DNA of 64,000 bases from Clostridium sp. DL-VIII (GCF_000230835.1 NZ_CM001240.1:5110779-5174778); one strand, 5' to 3'. Shown: positions 35,415 through 44,833, counted from the first letter of the stretch. Program-made: numbers and translations. The notes: generated by a model not told the origin, from the letters alone.

Positions 35415-36587
35415 CTATTTTTCTTTTAATCTGTTAATAAATCTTTCAATTCTCTTTAGAGCCTCCATGATATCATCCATGGATGAAGCATAACAAACTC
35501 TTACAAATCCTTCTCCACATTCTCCAAAAGCGTTACCTGGAATAACCAAAACTTTTTCACTTATGAGTAATTGCTCACAAAATTCATCTGATGTTACCCC
35601 AGTAGCTTGTATGCTTGGAAATATATAAAATGCTCCAAGCGGCTCAAAGCAATCAAGTCCCATCTTTCTAAAACCATTCAATAAAACTCTTCTTCGCCTA
35701 TTATATTCCTTGCACATTTCCTCTACACTTCCATCTCCACTCTTTAAAGCTTCAATGGCTGCATATTGAGCTGTTGTCGGCGAACACATAAGAGCGTATT
35801 GATGAATTTTTTTCATAGCTTCTATTAGAATTGGATGGCCGCAAATATATCCCAATCTCCAGCCTGTCATAGCATATGATTTAGAAAAACCATTTATAAC
35901 TAAAGTTTTATCTTTCATTTCAGGAAAAGATGCTATTGAAACATGTTTTTCCCCATAACACAATTCCGAATATATCTCATCTGAAATTGCTATGATATCT
36001 TTATCCTTAAGCACTTCTACTATTCCAGCAAGCTCTGTCCTTGTCATTATTGCTCCTGTTGGATTATTAGGGAAAGGTATTATAACCACCTTTGTTTTAG
36101 GTGTGATAGCTGCTTCTAAGGCTTCAGGAGTTAATTTAAATTCATCTTCCACTTTAAGGTTTAATACCTTTGCGGTTGCTCCTGTGAATGCTGTGCATCC
36201 TTTATATGCTACAAAGCTTGGTTCTGGAACTATAACCTCATCACCAGGACCAACTAAAGCTCTAAGAGCTACGTCTATACCTTCACTCCCTCCAACTGTG
36301 ACTATTATCTCATTTTCAGGATTATAATTAAGGTCAAATCTCCTATAAAGATACTTTGATATTTCTCTTCTAAGTTCAATAAATCCAGCATTCGAAGAAT
36401 AATGTGTGTGCCCTTGTTCTAAAGAATAAATTCCAGCTTCTCTAACATTCCAAGGAGTAACAAAATCAGGCTCCCCAACTCCAAGAGAAATTACATCATC
36501 CATCTCATTTATAATATCAAAATATTTTCTTATGCCTGATGGAGGCATATTCTTGACATTATCAAGAATCATATCTTCTAAAATCAT
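35415..36587 (-). CDS. Class I/II PLP-dependent aminotransferase
   Basis: 390 residues, fold-type I. The PLP lysine lies in VINGFSKSYAMTGWRLGY; FPNNPTGA (Asn) and AISDEIYSEL (Asp, Tyr) are the other PLP contacts. The family covers aspartate, aromatic and alanine transaminases (PatA/AlaA-like). It overlaps the Lrp/AsnC gene by 4 bp and lies behind a T-box whose specifier reads as an alanine codon, so alanine formation from pyruvate is my best guess at its physiological role. Confidence 0.9.
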   Translation of the reverse strand: MILEDMILDNVKNMPPSGIRKYFDIINEMDDVISLGVGEPDFVTPWNVREAGIYSLEQGHTHYSSNAGFIELRREISKYLYRRFDLNYNPENEIIVTVGGSEGIDVALRALVGPGDEVIVPEPSFVAYKGCTAFTGATAKVLNLKVEDEFKLTPEALEAAITPKTKVVIIPFPNNPTGAIMTRTELAGIVEVLKDKDIIAISDEIYSELCYGEKHVSIASFPEMKDKTLVINGFSKSYAMTGWRLGYICGHPILIEAMKKIHQYALMCSPTTAQYAAIEALKSGDGSVEEMCKEYNRRRRVLLNGFRKMGLDCFEPLGAFYIFPSIQATGVTSDEFCEQLLISEKVLVIPGNAFGECGEGFVRVCYASSMDDIMEALKRIERFINRLKEK

Positions 36588-37063
36588 ATGAATATTGCCT
36601 CCCTGTCATCTAATTTCTTTTCCTTAAATATTTTGCCATGGTCCTTATACTTTTTCAATACAAAATGTGTTGCTGTGCTTAATACATATTCTTGCACTGC
36701 AAGTTTTTCAGATACAAAAAGTGCTACTTGTTTCATAGTCTTTCCCTCAACAATAACAGTTAGGTCAAAGCCTCCTGACATTAAATAACATGCCTTAACT
36801 TCTGAAAAATTATATATTCTTTCTGCAACCTTATCAAAACCAACGCCTCTTTGAGGGGTTATTTTAACCTCAATTAAAGCTGTAACAGTTTCACTGCCTG
36901 TATTTTCCCAATTTATAAGTGTTGTGTAACCTGCTATTATGCTTTTTTCTTCATAATCTCTTATTGCTTCTCTAACTTCCTCAACTGTTTTTCCTGTCAT
37001 AACAGCTATTTGCTCGTCACTATATCTGCTATTCTTTTCTAAGATTTCAAGTATTTCCTCCAT
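36584..37063 (-). CDS. Lrp/AsnC-family transcriptional regulator
   Basis: 159 residues, an N-terminal helix-turn-helix (YSDEQIAVMTGKTVEEVREAIRDYEEKSII) and a C-terminal RAM ligand-binding domain (ALIEVKITPQRGVGFDKVAERIYNF, GGFDLTVIVEG). Lrp/AsnC proteins bind amino acids and act on nearby amino-acid genes. Here it is translationally coupled to an aminotransferase and preceded by a T-box and a 26-bp perfect palindrome, a probable autoregulatory site. Strong AGGAGG ribosome site. Confidence 0.9.
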   Translation of the reverse strand: MEEILEILEKNSRYSDEQIAVMTGKTVEEVREAIRDYEEKSIIAGYTTLINWENTGSETVTALIEVKITPQRGVGFDKVAERIYNFSEVKACYLMSGGFDLTVIVEGKTMKQVALFVSEKLAVQEYVLSTATHFVLKKYKDHGKIFKEKKLDDREAIFI

Positions 37064-37118
37064 TAAAAATAACCTCCTATTTATTCAATTAATTAACTAC
37101 TTTTCTTTTTTTAAAGAC

Positions 37119-37392
37119 AAAAAAATCCTCCATCCCAAACAAGGGACGAAGGAACTGCTTCGCGGTACCACCCTAATAAACAATATAAATATTGTTCACT
37201 CAGATAGAGTACAATTAATACTCCACCTCTATAACGTGAGGATTACGTTATAGCCTAATTAAAAGTTACATATAATAACTTTTATTTCTCAGCTATAAAA
37301 TTCAAAGGCTGCTTCCATAAGGCTCACTTACTAGATCGCACCAAACTCTAGCTCTCTTAAAAGTTAACTCTTATATACTATTCCTTATCACC
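37119..37392 (-). promoter_or_regulatory. T-box riboswitch, probable alanine specificity
   Basis: The minus strand carries the T-box core AGGGTGGTACCGCG (antiterminator bulge) followed by a perfect 11-bp terminator TCCTTCGTCCC / GGGATGGAGGA (37126-37153) and seven T. Upstream, Stem I has AGTA opposite GAA, between helices ATAAG/CTTAT and AAGG/CCTT. The next triplet, GCA (37310-37312), is an alanine codon. The TGGT bulge would pair with a tRNA discriminator A, as in tRNA-Ala. Uncharged tRNA would permit transcription of the regulator and aminotransferase. Confidence 0.93.
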
Positions 37393-37415
37393 ATTTTTTT
37401 AATATAAGTATTTGA

Positions 37416-37441
37416 TTAATTATAATGTACATTATAATTAA
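37416..37441. promoter_or_regulatory. Perfect 26-bp palindrome upstream of the T-box
   Basis: The half-site TTAATTATAATGT is followed directly by its exact complement, with no mismatches. It lies 24 bp upstream of the first T-box helix, overlapping the expected promoter (TATAAT occurs within both halves). The size and position suit an Lrp/AsnC autoregulatory operator. Confidence 0.65.
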
Positions 37442-37614
37442 AATAATCCAAAATAGAATTCGTATTTTGTTATAATTTAATAATTTAAATCTTTCTCTAT
37501 ATTATACTAGCAAATGTTCAAAAAATCCAATATAATTTTCATATCTTTTTAATTTTAGTTATATTTTTTTCATTATCTGAATTCTTAAAACAATTTTCTA
37601 TATTAATATATAAA

Positions 37615-37647
37615 TTTAAAAGAGCTATAAAACACGTTTTATAGCTC
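37615..37647 (-). terminator. Terminator after zinc-ribbon gene
   Basis: A 12-bp perfect stem GAGCTATAAAAC / GTTTTATAGCTC with a 2-nt spacer, then CTTTTAAATTT on the minus strand, 29 bp past the stop codon. Confidence 0.8.
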
Positions 37648-37675
37648 CCAAATAAATCAACAAAACTTATGCTGA

Positions 37676-37825
37676 TTACCTACTTTGCTGCTTTTTAGCC
37701 CTTCTACACTCCCCACATCTTACAGGATCATTTTCAAATCCCTTTTCTTTATAGAATTCTTGTTCTCCTACTGTAAAATCGAATTCTTTTCCACAGTCTT
37801 TACAAATTATTTTCTTATCTTCCAT
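37676..37825 (-). CDS. Small zinc-ribbon protein, 49 residues
   Basis: The ATG at 37825 opens a 49-residue frame with two CxxC knuckles, ICKDCGKEF and RCGECRRAK, about 28 residues apart. It matches the small probable-zinc-ribbon (zf-trcl-like) proteins common in clostridia. Its own ribosome site is weak (TTGGA). A short upstream frame with a strong GAGGAGG site (TTG at 37865, 16 codons) ends inside its first codons (stop at 37815-37817), so translation may be coupled. A clear terminator follows. Function unknown. Confidence 0.78.
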   Translation of the reverse strand: MEDKKIICKDCGKEFDFTVGEQEFYKEKGFENDPVRCGECRRAKKQQSR

Positions 37826-37972
37826 TCCAATGTTCTATTGTCAAAGTCATTATACGGCTTTGCAATAGTTCACCTCCTCTTTTAGTTTAAAGTTTTTTCT
37901 TTATCATTAAATATATTAACCTTTAATTTCAGCTTTTATTCATTAATATTTTTACCTAAAATTACGCACAAT

Positions 37973-38032
37973 AAAAAAAATAACAAGTCCATCTGCCAGC
38001 CTACTTTCTATATCAGCTTTGGACCTGTTATT
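37973..38032 (-). terminator. Terminator after clpA
   Basis: AATAACAGGTCC pairs with GGACTTGTTATT (one G-U) and is followed on the minus strand by eight T. About 77 bp after the clpA stop. Confidence 0.88.
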
Positions 38033-38108
38033 TATTTTCATGTACCTTATTAAGCAAATTAACACTAAGATATCTTATAACTTATAGTTATGCTTTTTCA
38101 TTTTGGCT

Positions 38109-40379
38109 CTAATTTATTGTCAATTTAAATTCCTCATCTACTAACTTAATTGTACATTCTCCTCCATTACTCAATTTCCCAAATAAAATTTCATCCACTA
38201 ACAATGGTTTTATCTTAGAGGCGACGACTCTTGCAATTTCTCTAGCGCCAAATTCATCCGATATGCCTGTTTTCGCAACATAATCAACACATTCATCGCT
38301 AAATTTAATTTTAATATTCTTACCTTCAAGCTTAATTTTAAAATCATTTAACTGCTTTTTAGCAATATTAACTGCCATAGAATCACTCATACTGTTAAAT
38401 ACAATTATCTTATCTAACCTATTTCTAAATTCAGGTGTGAAGAATTTCTTAACTTCTTCCATTATAGCTTCGCCTTTAACTTCTCTTTCTCCAAACCCTA
38501 TAAGCTTTTTACCTATATTTCTTGCCCCCGCATTAGAAGTCATTATAATTATTGCATTCCTAAAGTCAGCTTTTCTACCTTTGTTATCTGTAAGAGTTGC
38601 ATAATCCATAACCTGTAGCAGCACGCTTAAAATGTCTTCATGTGCTTTTTCAATTTCATCTAATAGCAATACACAATGAGGAGTCTTTCTTATTGCATCT
38701 GTTAATAGTCCCCCTTCTTCATAACCTACATATCCTGGAGGTGATCCAATAAGTTTTGCAGCTGCATGCTTTTCAATGTATTCGCTCATATCAAATCTAA
38801 TAAGCTCTATTCCAAGCATCTTTGAAAGGCACCTTGCAATCTCAGTTTTTCCTACTCCAGTGGGCCCTACAAATAGCATGGATGCTACTGGTTTATCTTC
38901 TTCATTTAATCCAGATCTAGACATTTTTATACATCTTACCACTTCTTCAATGGCTTTGTCTTGTGAGAATATGTTTTCCTTTAATTTTTCTTCAAGATTT
39001 TTTAATGAATTAATTTCGCTGCTCTCTACTGTCTGCTTTGGAATACTGCAGACTTTTGAGATTATTTCCTCAATAGTTTTTCTGTCTACCACAATTTTTT
39101 CCTCGAGGTTTTCATTATGCATTCTAACATATGCTCCAGCTTCATCTATAATATCTATGGCTTTATCTGGTAAATATTTATCATTTATATATTTATCAGT
39201 CAAAGTTACAGCGTCACTTATAGCCTCATCTGTATAAGTTACATTATGATATTCTTCATAATTACCTTTTAGACCATTAAGTATCTCTATTGCTTCTTTA
39301 ATAGACGGTTCTTTAACATCTATCTTTTGAAATCTTCTGCTTAATGCCTTATCTTTTTCAAAAAACTTTTTATATTCATCAAAAGTAGTAGCCCCAATAA
39401 ATCTAATTTTTCCATCTGTAAGATATGGCTTTAATAAATTAGATGCATCTAAAGCCCCACCATTTAGAGCTCCAGCTCCTACAATATTATGAATTTCATC
39501 TATATAAACAATTGGCTTATCTTTCTTTTCAATTAAATCTAAAATTCTTTTAATTCTCTCTTCAAAATCCCCTCTGTACTTGGTACCTGCTATCACTGAT
39601 CCTATATCTAGAGAAAATATAGCGCTTCCTTTTAATTTTTCTGGCACTTTATTCTCACTTATAAGTTTTGCAAGACCCAACGTAATAGCTGTCTTTCCAA
39701 CACCAGATTCTCCTACATGAATAGGATTATTTTTTACTCTTCTGCAGAGAATTTGGATACTTCGTTCTATGATATCCTCGCGTCCTACTAAAGGTTCACT
39801 TTCTTCCTTTGCTTTTTCAATAAGATTTATTGTAAACTTATTAAGGAATGCATCTTCTTTTTTCTTAGTATCATTATGCTCCTGCTCAACAGATTCTAAT
39901 GATTCTTCTTCACCTGAATTTTCTTTTGCTTCATCTTCATAAGAATCTTGAACTGTGTCTTCTAAACTATGGCATAAAATATACAATAAATCCCTTCTTG
40001 TAATACCTTCCTGCTCCAAATAATATCTAGCATAACTCTCCTCTAAATTAAAAATTGCTGAAATTATATGATCTACATCAATAGCGTCTTTACCACTATA
40101 TTTTACCTGTTCATCAGCTGTTAATATAACTTTTTGAAATTCAATACTTTCCTGTGGTTCTCCTTGACCAATTTTATTAATATATGTTTTTATATAAGTA
40201 CTTAGATTATATCTTAAGTTTTCTAAGCTTCCGCCGCATTCTTTAATAGCATATTCAACGCTGCCATTAAATGTTGCTGCATATAACAGATGCTCTGGAG
40301 TAATATATTCACTATTTCTTTCTTTTGCCTCCTGATATGCTTTGAGCAATATTAAATTAACTTCATTGGTGATTTTCAT
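38109..40379 (-). CDS. clpA: ATP-dependent Clp protease ATP-binding subunit ClpA
   Basis: 756 residues, two AAA+ modules after a Clp-N domain (~1-145). D1: Walker A GESGVGKT, Walker B VYIDEIHNIVGAG. D2: Walker A GPTGVGKTE, Walker B LLLDEIEKAHED, and the ClpP-docking loop with IGFGERE. It lacks the middle domain of ClpC/ClpB, which together with the neighbouring clpS makes ClpA the right name. It unfolds substrates for ClpP, which is not in the window. The start is 2 bp after the clpS stop, with AGAGGAGG inside the end of clpS. No CtsR box was found upstream. Confidence 0.95.
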   Translation of the reverse strand: MKITNEVNLILLKAYQEAKERNSEYITPEHLLYAATFNGSVEYAIKECGGSLENLRYNLSTYIKTYINKIGQGEPQESIEFQKVILTADEQVKYSGKDAIDVDHIISAIFNLEESYARYYLEQEGITRRDLLYILCHSLEDTVQDSYEDEAKENSGEEESLESVEQEHNDTKKKEDAFLNKFTINLIEKAKEESEPLVGREDIIERSIQILCRRVKNNPIHVGESGVGKTAITLGLAKLISENKVPEKLKGSAIFSLDIGSVIAGTKYRGDFEERIKRILDLIEKKDKPIVYIDEIHNIVGAGALNGGALDASNLLKPYLTDGKIRFIGATTFDEYKKFFEKDKALSRRFQKIDVKEPSIKEAIEILNGLKGNYEEYHNVTYTDEAISDAVTLTDKYINDKYLPDKAIDIIDEAGAYVRMHNENLEEKIVVDRKTIEEIISKVCSIPKQTVESSEINSLKNLEEKLKENIFSQDKAIEEVVRCIKMSRSGLNEEDKPVASMLFVGPTGVGKTEIARCLSKMLGIELIRFDMSEYIEKHAAAKLIGSPPGYVGYEEGGLLTDAIRKTPHCVLLLDEIEKAHEDILSVLLQVMDYATLTDNKGRKADFRNAIIIMTSNAGARNIGKKLIGFGEREVKGEAIMEEVKKFFTPEFRNRLDKIIVFNSMSDSMAVNIAKKQLNDFKIKLEGKNIKIKFSDECVDYVAKTGISDEFGAREIARVVASKIKPLLVDEILFGKLSNGGECTIKLVDEEFKLTIN

Positions 40380-40381
40380 AT

Positions 40382-40708
40382 CTACGCCTCCTCTACAGTA
40401 AGCTTAAATGGAAAGCCTTTTTCTTTAGCCATTGACATTGCAACACTAACTTTCGTAAATGCAATATCATAACTATATATCCCTGCTATCCCCTTACCTC
40501 TTTCATGTACATCCAACATTATTTTTTCAGCTTCTATAATATTTTTATTAAACACAACCACTAATACATTTATAACAAATTCCATTGTTGTGTAATCATC
40601 GTTATACATAACAACTTTATAATGTTTAGGCTTTTTTACCTTAACTTCATCTTTTTGTTTGGTAACAATATTTGTTTCCATAATATAACTTTCCATTCCT
40701 CCCCGCAC
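40382..40708 (-). CDS. clpS: ClpS adaptor protein
   Basis: Up to 108 residues. The adaptor core is present: VVMYNDDYTTMEFVINVLVVVF, then KAIMLDVHERGKGI-like and IYSYDIAFTKVSVAM segments. ClpS delivers N-degron substrates to ClpA, encoded directly after it. The start is uncertain. GTG at 40708 lacks a ribosome site, ATG at 40696 is only ~1 base after GGAGG, and ATG at 40681 is ~16 bases from it. Confidence 0.9.
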   Translation of the reverse strand: MRGGMESYIMETNIVTKQKDEVKVKKPKHYKVVMYNDDYTTMEFVINVLVVVFNKNIIEAEKIMLDVHERGKGIAGIYSYDIAFTKVSVAMSMAKEKGFPFKLTVEEA

Positions 40709-40784
40709 TTTATTTTTTTATTTCTTATTGTCCATATGTTATTCTAAATAGCTATATTTTATCATAATACTTATATTCCGTTAA

Positions 40785-40840
40785 GAGTTAAAAGCTAAAA
40801 ATTAAAAGTTAAGGACATCTCTTAATTTACTTTTAACTCA
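40785..40840 (-). other. Imperfect AT-rich hairpin after the decarboxylase gene
   Basis: GAGTTAAAAG and CTTTTAACTC repeats in both orientations form a weak stem just past the stop codon. It could be a poor terminator or another remnant of the palindromic spacer elements seen in the deo operon. Confidence 0.35.
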
Positions 40841-40843
40841 TAA

Positions 40844-42313
40844 CTAATTAAGTTTGTCGCTTATTACTTGTAATTTATTATTTACTGCTCCTAGTACAGT
40901 TTTTCCATTCGTCATATAATCTTTTATTATATTTATAGCCTCTTGTGATATAATCTCTCCTGGACAAACTAATGGTATTCCTGGTGGATATGGTATTATT
41001 GACTCTTTGGCAATATTGCCCTCACATTCACCAATTTCTTTCCACTCCCCCTTTAATCTAAACACTTCATATGGTTCCATATTTTTTATAGGAATATTTA
41101 TAAAATATTTTGACTCAGCTTCACCAATTATACTCTTCATTTCTAGATCTAAAATAGCTTTATATATTATTTCAAAATCAGAATCAGTATTAAATGGTGA
41201 TAAAATTAAAACCACACCTCTAGAAAAACTCATTTCAGCTTGTATTCTTTGGCTTCTTAAATAATCTAAAAGCTTATGTCCGCTATATCCTTTAGGAAGT
41301 ATCATTATATATCTACTTAAATCAATGTCATAATATTCTTTCTGATTTCTTTCAATTTCCTTTAAAATTTTATATTCATACTGCTCATTTAAATCATTTT
41401 TACTTAATATATGTACCTTTTTCAGTTCATTTATTTTTTGCTTCCATCTTTCAGATCTATTTATTAACTGTTCATAATCATTCTCGCCATAATTATCTAA
41501 ATAATACCTAGCATAATCCAAAGATGCCATGATTAAATATGAAGGTGACGTTGTCATAAATGCTTTTAAATAAAATTCTAACATATTATTCTCTTCATTT
41601 ACCAAGAGATATGCACCTTGCGTTAAAGCCGGTAAAGTTTTATGGGCACTTAAAACTACATAATCCCCTAAATTTGAAATAGATTTAGGCAGCCTTTTAT
41701 TTATGCCAAAATGAGCACCATGTGCACAATCTATAATTATTTTCAGCCCTATTGATTTCAATTTTTTTATAATTTCCTCAACATTATAAGTTATTCCAAA
41801 ATAATTAGGATACGTTAATATAATTCCTTTCGGATCTAAACTTCGGCTCAATGCTTCATAAATCCTAGTCTCATCTGGTGGTAAAAACACTCCATTCTCA
41901 TCATCTACTACTGGCTCAATATAAGTAACCTTTAACCTTCTCATAATTAATCCATTATATATTGATTTATGGCAATTTCTTTCAACTAAAACTTCATCAC
42001 CTTCATTAAAGGCTGAAAACATAGCTGCTAAATTTCCACAGGAACTTCCATTTACTAAAAAATATGCTTTCTTAGCTTTATAAGTTTTAGCCAAAAGTTC
42101 CTGAGCTTCCTTTATAATTCCCTCAGGAGAATGCAGATTATCCAAAGGATCAACTTCTGTTATATCCAAGAACCCTAACCTATTAGCAAATTCTTTTCCA
42201 AATTCATCCTCTAAAAAACCATCTCCGCCTTTATTTCCAGGCATAGAGAGCAGTAAATTATTTTCATCATGGTATTTAAGCAGTTCTTCTAGTACTGGCA
42301 ACTTTTTCTTCAT
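40844..42313 (-). CDS. Orn/Lys/Arg decarboxylase family protein
   Basis: 489 residues, the short Bacillus-type form (like YaaO/SpeA) without the N-terminal wing domain of the enterobacterial enzymes. The PLP lysine lies in SAHKTLPALTQGAYLL. LSMPGNKGGDGF and VNGSSCGNLAA are the expected N-terminal motifs, and the cofactor Asp is in IIDCAHGAHFG. It decarboxylates arginine or lysine towards polyamines; the substrate cannot be fixed from sequence. It stands alone. Confidence 0.9.
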   Translation of the reverse strand: MKKKLPVLEELLKYHDENNLLLSMPGNKGGDGFLEDEFGKEFANRLGFLDITEVDPLDNLHSPEGIIKEAQELLAKTYKAKKAYFLVNGSSCGNLAAMFSAFNEGDEVLVERNCHKSIYNGLIMRRLKVTYIEPVVDDENGVFLPPDETRIYEALSRSLDPKGIILTYPNYFGITYNVEEIIKKLKSIGLKIIIDCAHGAHFGINKRLPKSISNLGDYVVLSAHKTLPALTQGAYLLVNEENNMLEFYLKAFMTTSPSYLIMASLDYARYYLDNYGENDYEQLINRSERWKQKINELKKVHILSKNDLNEQYEYKILKEIERNQKEYYDIDLSRYIMILPKGYSGHKLLDYLRSQRIQAEMSFSRGVVLILSPFNTDSDFEIIYKAILDLEMKSIIGEAESKYFINIPIKNMEPYEVFRLKGEWKEIGECEGNIAKESIIPYPPGIPLVCPGEIISQEAINIIKDYMTNGKTVLGAVNNKLQVISDKLN

Positions 42314-42348
42314 AACTCACCTCTTTATATACGAAATCTTGTTTAAAG

Positions 42349-42384
42349 AAGGTTTGGTACAAATAATAATTTATGCCAAACCTT
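42349..42384 (-). terminator. Terminator after threonine-aldolase-like gene
   Basis: AAGGTTTGG pairs with CCAAACCTT across an 18-nt AT-rich loop, then CTTTAAAC on the minus strand. It begins 19 bases past the stop at 42403. Confidence 0.7.
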
Positions 42385-42402
42385 AATTTATATATTAAAA
42401 AT

Positions 42403-43431
42403 TTATTTATCTATATTTTTCAAGTCTTCAATAAACTCAAGAACAGCTTCTTCTTTTGTTGCCCATGAAGTTACTAATCTGATTGCTGTATTTGTTTCGT
42501 CAATTACTCTTTCAATATTAAACGCATATTTTTCACTTAGTTTCTTCATAACCTCATTAGGTAAAATAGGAAATTGCTGATTCGTACTTGAGTCACATAA
42601 AAATTCATATCCTTTGTCTTTTAATGCATTCTTTAATAAAATAGACATATTATTAGCATGCCTTGCAAGCTCAAAATACAAATCATCCTTAAACAATTCT
42701 TTAAATTGAATTCCAAGCATCCTTCCCTTAGCAAGCAATCCGCCTTTTTGTTTAATATAATATCTGAAATCCTCTTTTAATTCATCATTACAAATAACAA
42801 GTGCTTCCCCAAAAAGAGCTCCATTCTTTGTTCCACCAATATAAAAAGCATCTACTAGTTTAGCTATATCTTCAAGTGTTAAATCATTTTCCGCTGATTC
42901 AAGTGCTGATCCTAGACGAGCACCATCTAGGTATAATAGCAGCTTATTCTTCTTACAATAATTATGTAACTCTGTTAATTCTGATTTTGTATACAAAGTC
43001 CCAAGTTCAGTAGAATCTGATATATATACTAATTTAGGCTGAACCATATGTTCATCCCCATGTCCCTTTAAAACTTTTTGAATCAGATCCGGTGTAAGTT
43101 TTCCATCACTAGTTTTCATTGTAAGTACTTTATGTCCTGTAGCTTCAATTGCTCCAGTTTCATGACAATTAATGTGACTAGTATCTGCTCCTATCGTTGC
43201 TTGATGAGGTCTTAAAAAACCAGATATAGCAGTAAGATTCACCTGAGTCCCTCCAACTAATAAATGAATATCAACAGTTTCACAATTGATTTTTTGCTTC
43301 AATATTTCAATAGCTTTTTGAGTATGGCAGTCAGTTCCGTATCCCTCTGTTTGTTCAAAATTTGTTTCAATTAGTGCATTTAGTATTCTTGAATGTGCAC
43401 CTTCGCTATAATCATTCCTAAAACTATACAT
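42403..43431 (-). CDS. Low-specificity threonine aldolase / beta-eliminating lyase family protein
   Basis: About 342 residues starting at the ATG at 43431, eight bases after GGAGG. It has the N-terminal FRNDYSEGAHSRIL, the LDGARLGSAL segment, and the PLP lysine in GGTKNGALFGEA. Fold-type I PLP enzymes of this family cleave threonine or allo-threonine to glycine and acetaldehyde. The C-terminal ~100 residues hold the substrate-binding ILPNEVMKKL region. It starts 15 bp after the M16 peptidase gene, so they share an mRNA. The link between them is unexplained. Confidence 0.85.
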   Translation of the reverse strand: MYSFRNDYSEGAHSRILNALIETNFEQTEGYGTDCHTQKAIEILKQKINCETVDIHLLVGGTQVNLTAISGFLRPHQATIGADTSHINCHETGAIEATGHKVLTMKTSDGKLTPDLIQKVLKGHGDEHMVQPKLVYISDSTELGTLYTKSELTELHNYCKKNKLLLYLDGARLGSALESAENDLTLEDIAKLVDAFYIGGTKNGALFGEALVICNDELKEDFRYYIKQKGGLLAKGRMLGIQFKELFKDDLYFELARHANNMSILLKNALKDKGYEFLCDSSTNQQFPILPNEVMKKLSEKYAFNIERVIDETNTAIRLVTSWATKEEAVLEFIEDLKNIDK

Positions 43432-43446
43432 AAAATATTCCTCCAT

Positions 43447-44688
43447 TTATACATTATTGATTATTTCTATTGTAATATTCTTTAATACTTTACTTCCAAT
43501 TTCAAATATCATTTCACTTGTTAATTCACTCAAATTGTGAATCTCGTCAATATATATATTATAATCTCCAAACATGCAGTCATAAGTAGCAAGTTCTTTT
43601 GCTAAAATTATACTTTTCTCTTCTTTAAATAATCTCTGTAGCTTAAAATTCTTAACCAATTGATTCAATTGTTTCTCATTGATTCTTTCTTTAAAGTCAG
43701 ATAAATTTTTCATACAATTCTTTATTAACAAAATAGCCTTATTTACATTTTCTGTTCCTGTACTAAACGTAATTTTATATAATTTTATATAGTTTTCATA
43801 TGCTATACTTGTAATAACATCATACACAAGCCCATTATTAGTTCGTAATGTATCATATAAGATTGAATTTATACCTTCTCCAAAATATTGATTAAAAATT
43901 CTAAGACACTTCATTTCTTTTAAACTCAACTTATCTATCGGACATACTATTTCAACTCTACACGTTTTTATACCTTCTTTTTTGTCATTGAAGGTTTCCA
44001 CTTTAGGCTTCTCATATTCAATTTGTTTAATATTTAAATTATTTTTTTCAGCTGTATTTATTTCCTCTGCTTTCCAATCTTCAAAATATCTGCATATAAT
44101 ATCTTTCACCCTTGGAAATTCTAATGACGAAGTTATTACAATTGATGCATTCCCCGGGAAATAATATTTACCATAAAACGCCTTTATATCATTTAAACTT
44201 ATACTATGTAAACTCTCTTTAGTCCCTATAATAGGATATTTTATTCTTCTCTTCTCAAAGCAATTAAAAAATAATCTATCTTCGCAATACTGTTCTAATT
44301 CCTCATCCCATTCTTTAAGTTCTTCTTTTATTACATCCATTTCTTCTTTAAAACCTTGCTCATTAAAACTCGGATTAAGAATTATATCACTTAGTAAATC
44401 TACACCTTTGTCAAAATCCTCATTAAGCAAGGTTCCATAATAAATTACATAAGGATAATTAGTCATAGCATTGTTAAACCCAAAAATATTGCTTAATTCC
44501 TCATTTATTTCTTTTTCACTTCTATTTTTTGTCCCTTTATAAACCATATGTTCAGTTGCATGAGCCACTCCATATTTTTCCATTTCAACTCCTGCACCTG
44601 CATTTAATGCTATGCAAATTGATGTAAGCTCTGAACTTGTATTCTTGTATATTAATTTCAGATTATTCCCAAAAACATATTCTTCCAT
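43447..44688 (-). CDS. M16 (insulinase/pitrilysin) family metallopeptidase
   Basis: About 413 residues from the ATG at 44688, six bases after AAGGAG; the longer upstream frame has no ribosome site. The inverted zinc motif HxxEH is in AHATEHMVYKG, with the third ligand Glu ~75 residues on in EEMDVIKEELKEWDEE. It is a single-chain, processing-peptidase-sized member. M16 enzymes cut short peptides and are used in peptide maturation or clearance. It is the next gene downstream of the SCIFF peptide and maturase, across a terminator and palindromic repeat, so a role in ranthipeptide processing is possible but unproven. Confidence 0.88.
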   Translation of the reverse strand: MEEYVFGNNLKLIYKNTSSELTSICIALNAGAGVEMEKYGVAHATEHMVYKGTKNRSEKEINEELSNIFGFNNAMTNYPYVIYYGTLLNEDFDKGVDLLSDIILNPSFNEQGFKEEMDVIKEELKEWDEELEQYCEDRLFFNCFEKRRIKYPIIGTKESLHSISLNDIKAFYGKYYFPGNASIVITSSLEFPRVKDIICRYFEDWKAEEINTAEKNNLNIKQIEYEKPKVETFNDKKEGIKTCRVEIVCPIDKLSLKEMKCLRIFNQYFGEGINSILYDTLRTNNGLVYDVITSIAYENYIKLYKITFSTGTENVNKAILLIKNCMKNLSDFKERINEKQLNQLVKNFKLQRLFKEEKSIILAKELATYDCMFGDYNIYIDEIHNLSELTSEMIFEIGSKVLKNITIEIINNV

Positions 44689-44833
44689 TTTTTCTCCTTG
44701 TCCACTTAATGGTGACATATCAAATATAATTAATCCATCCATTCTCCTAATTAACAACATCACAAACTCTATAATTTTATTCTTATATTATACCCTATTT
44801 TCTAAACTCATAAATAAAGATATTTAACTTTAC

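Noticed and set aside
37685..37885. 66-codon plus-strand frame
   Set aside because: Antisense shadow of the zinc-ribbon gene, which has CxxC motifs and a terminator.
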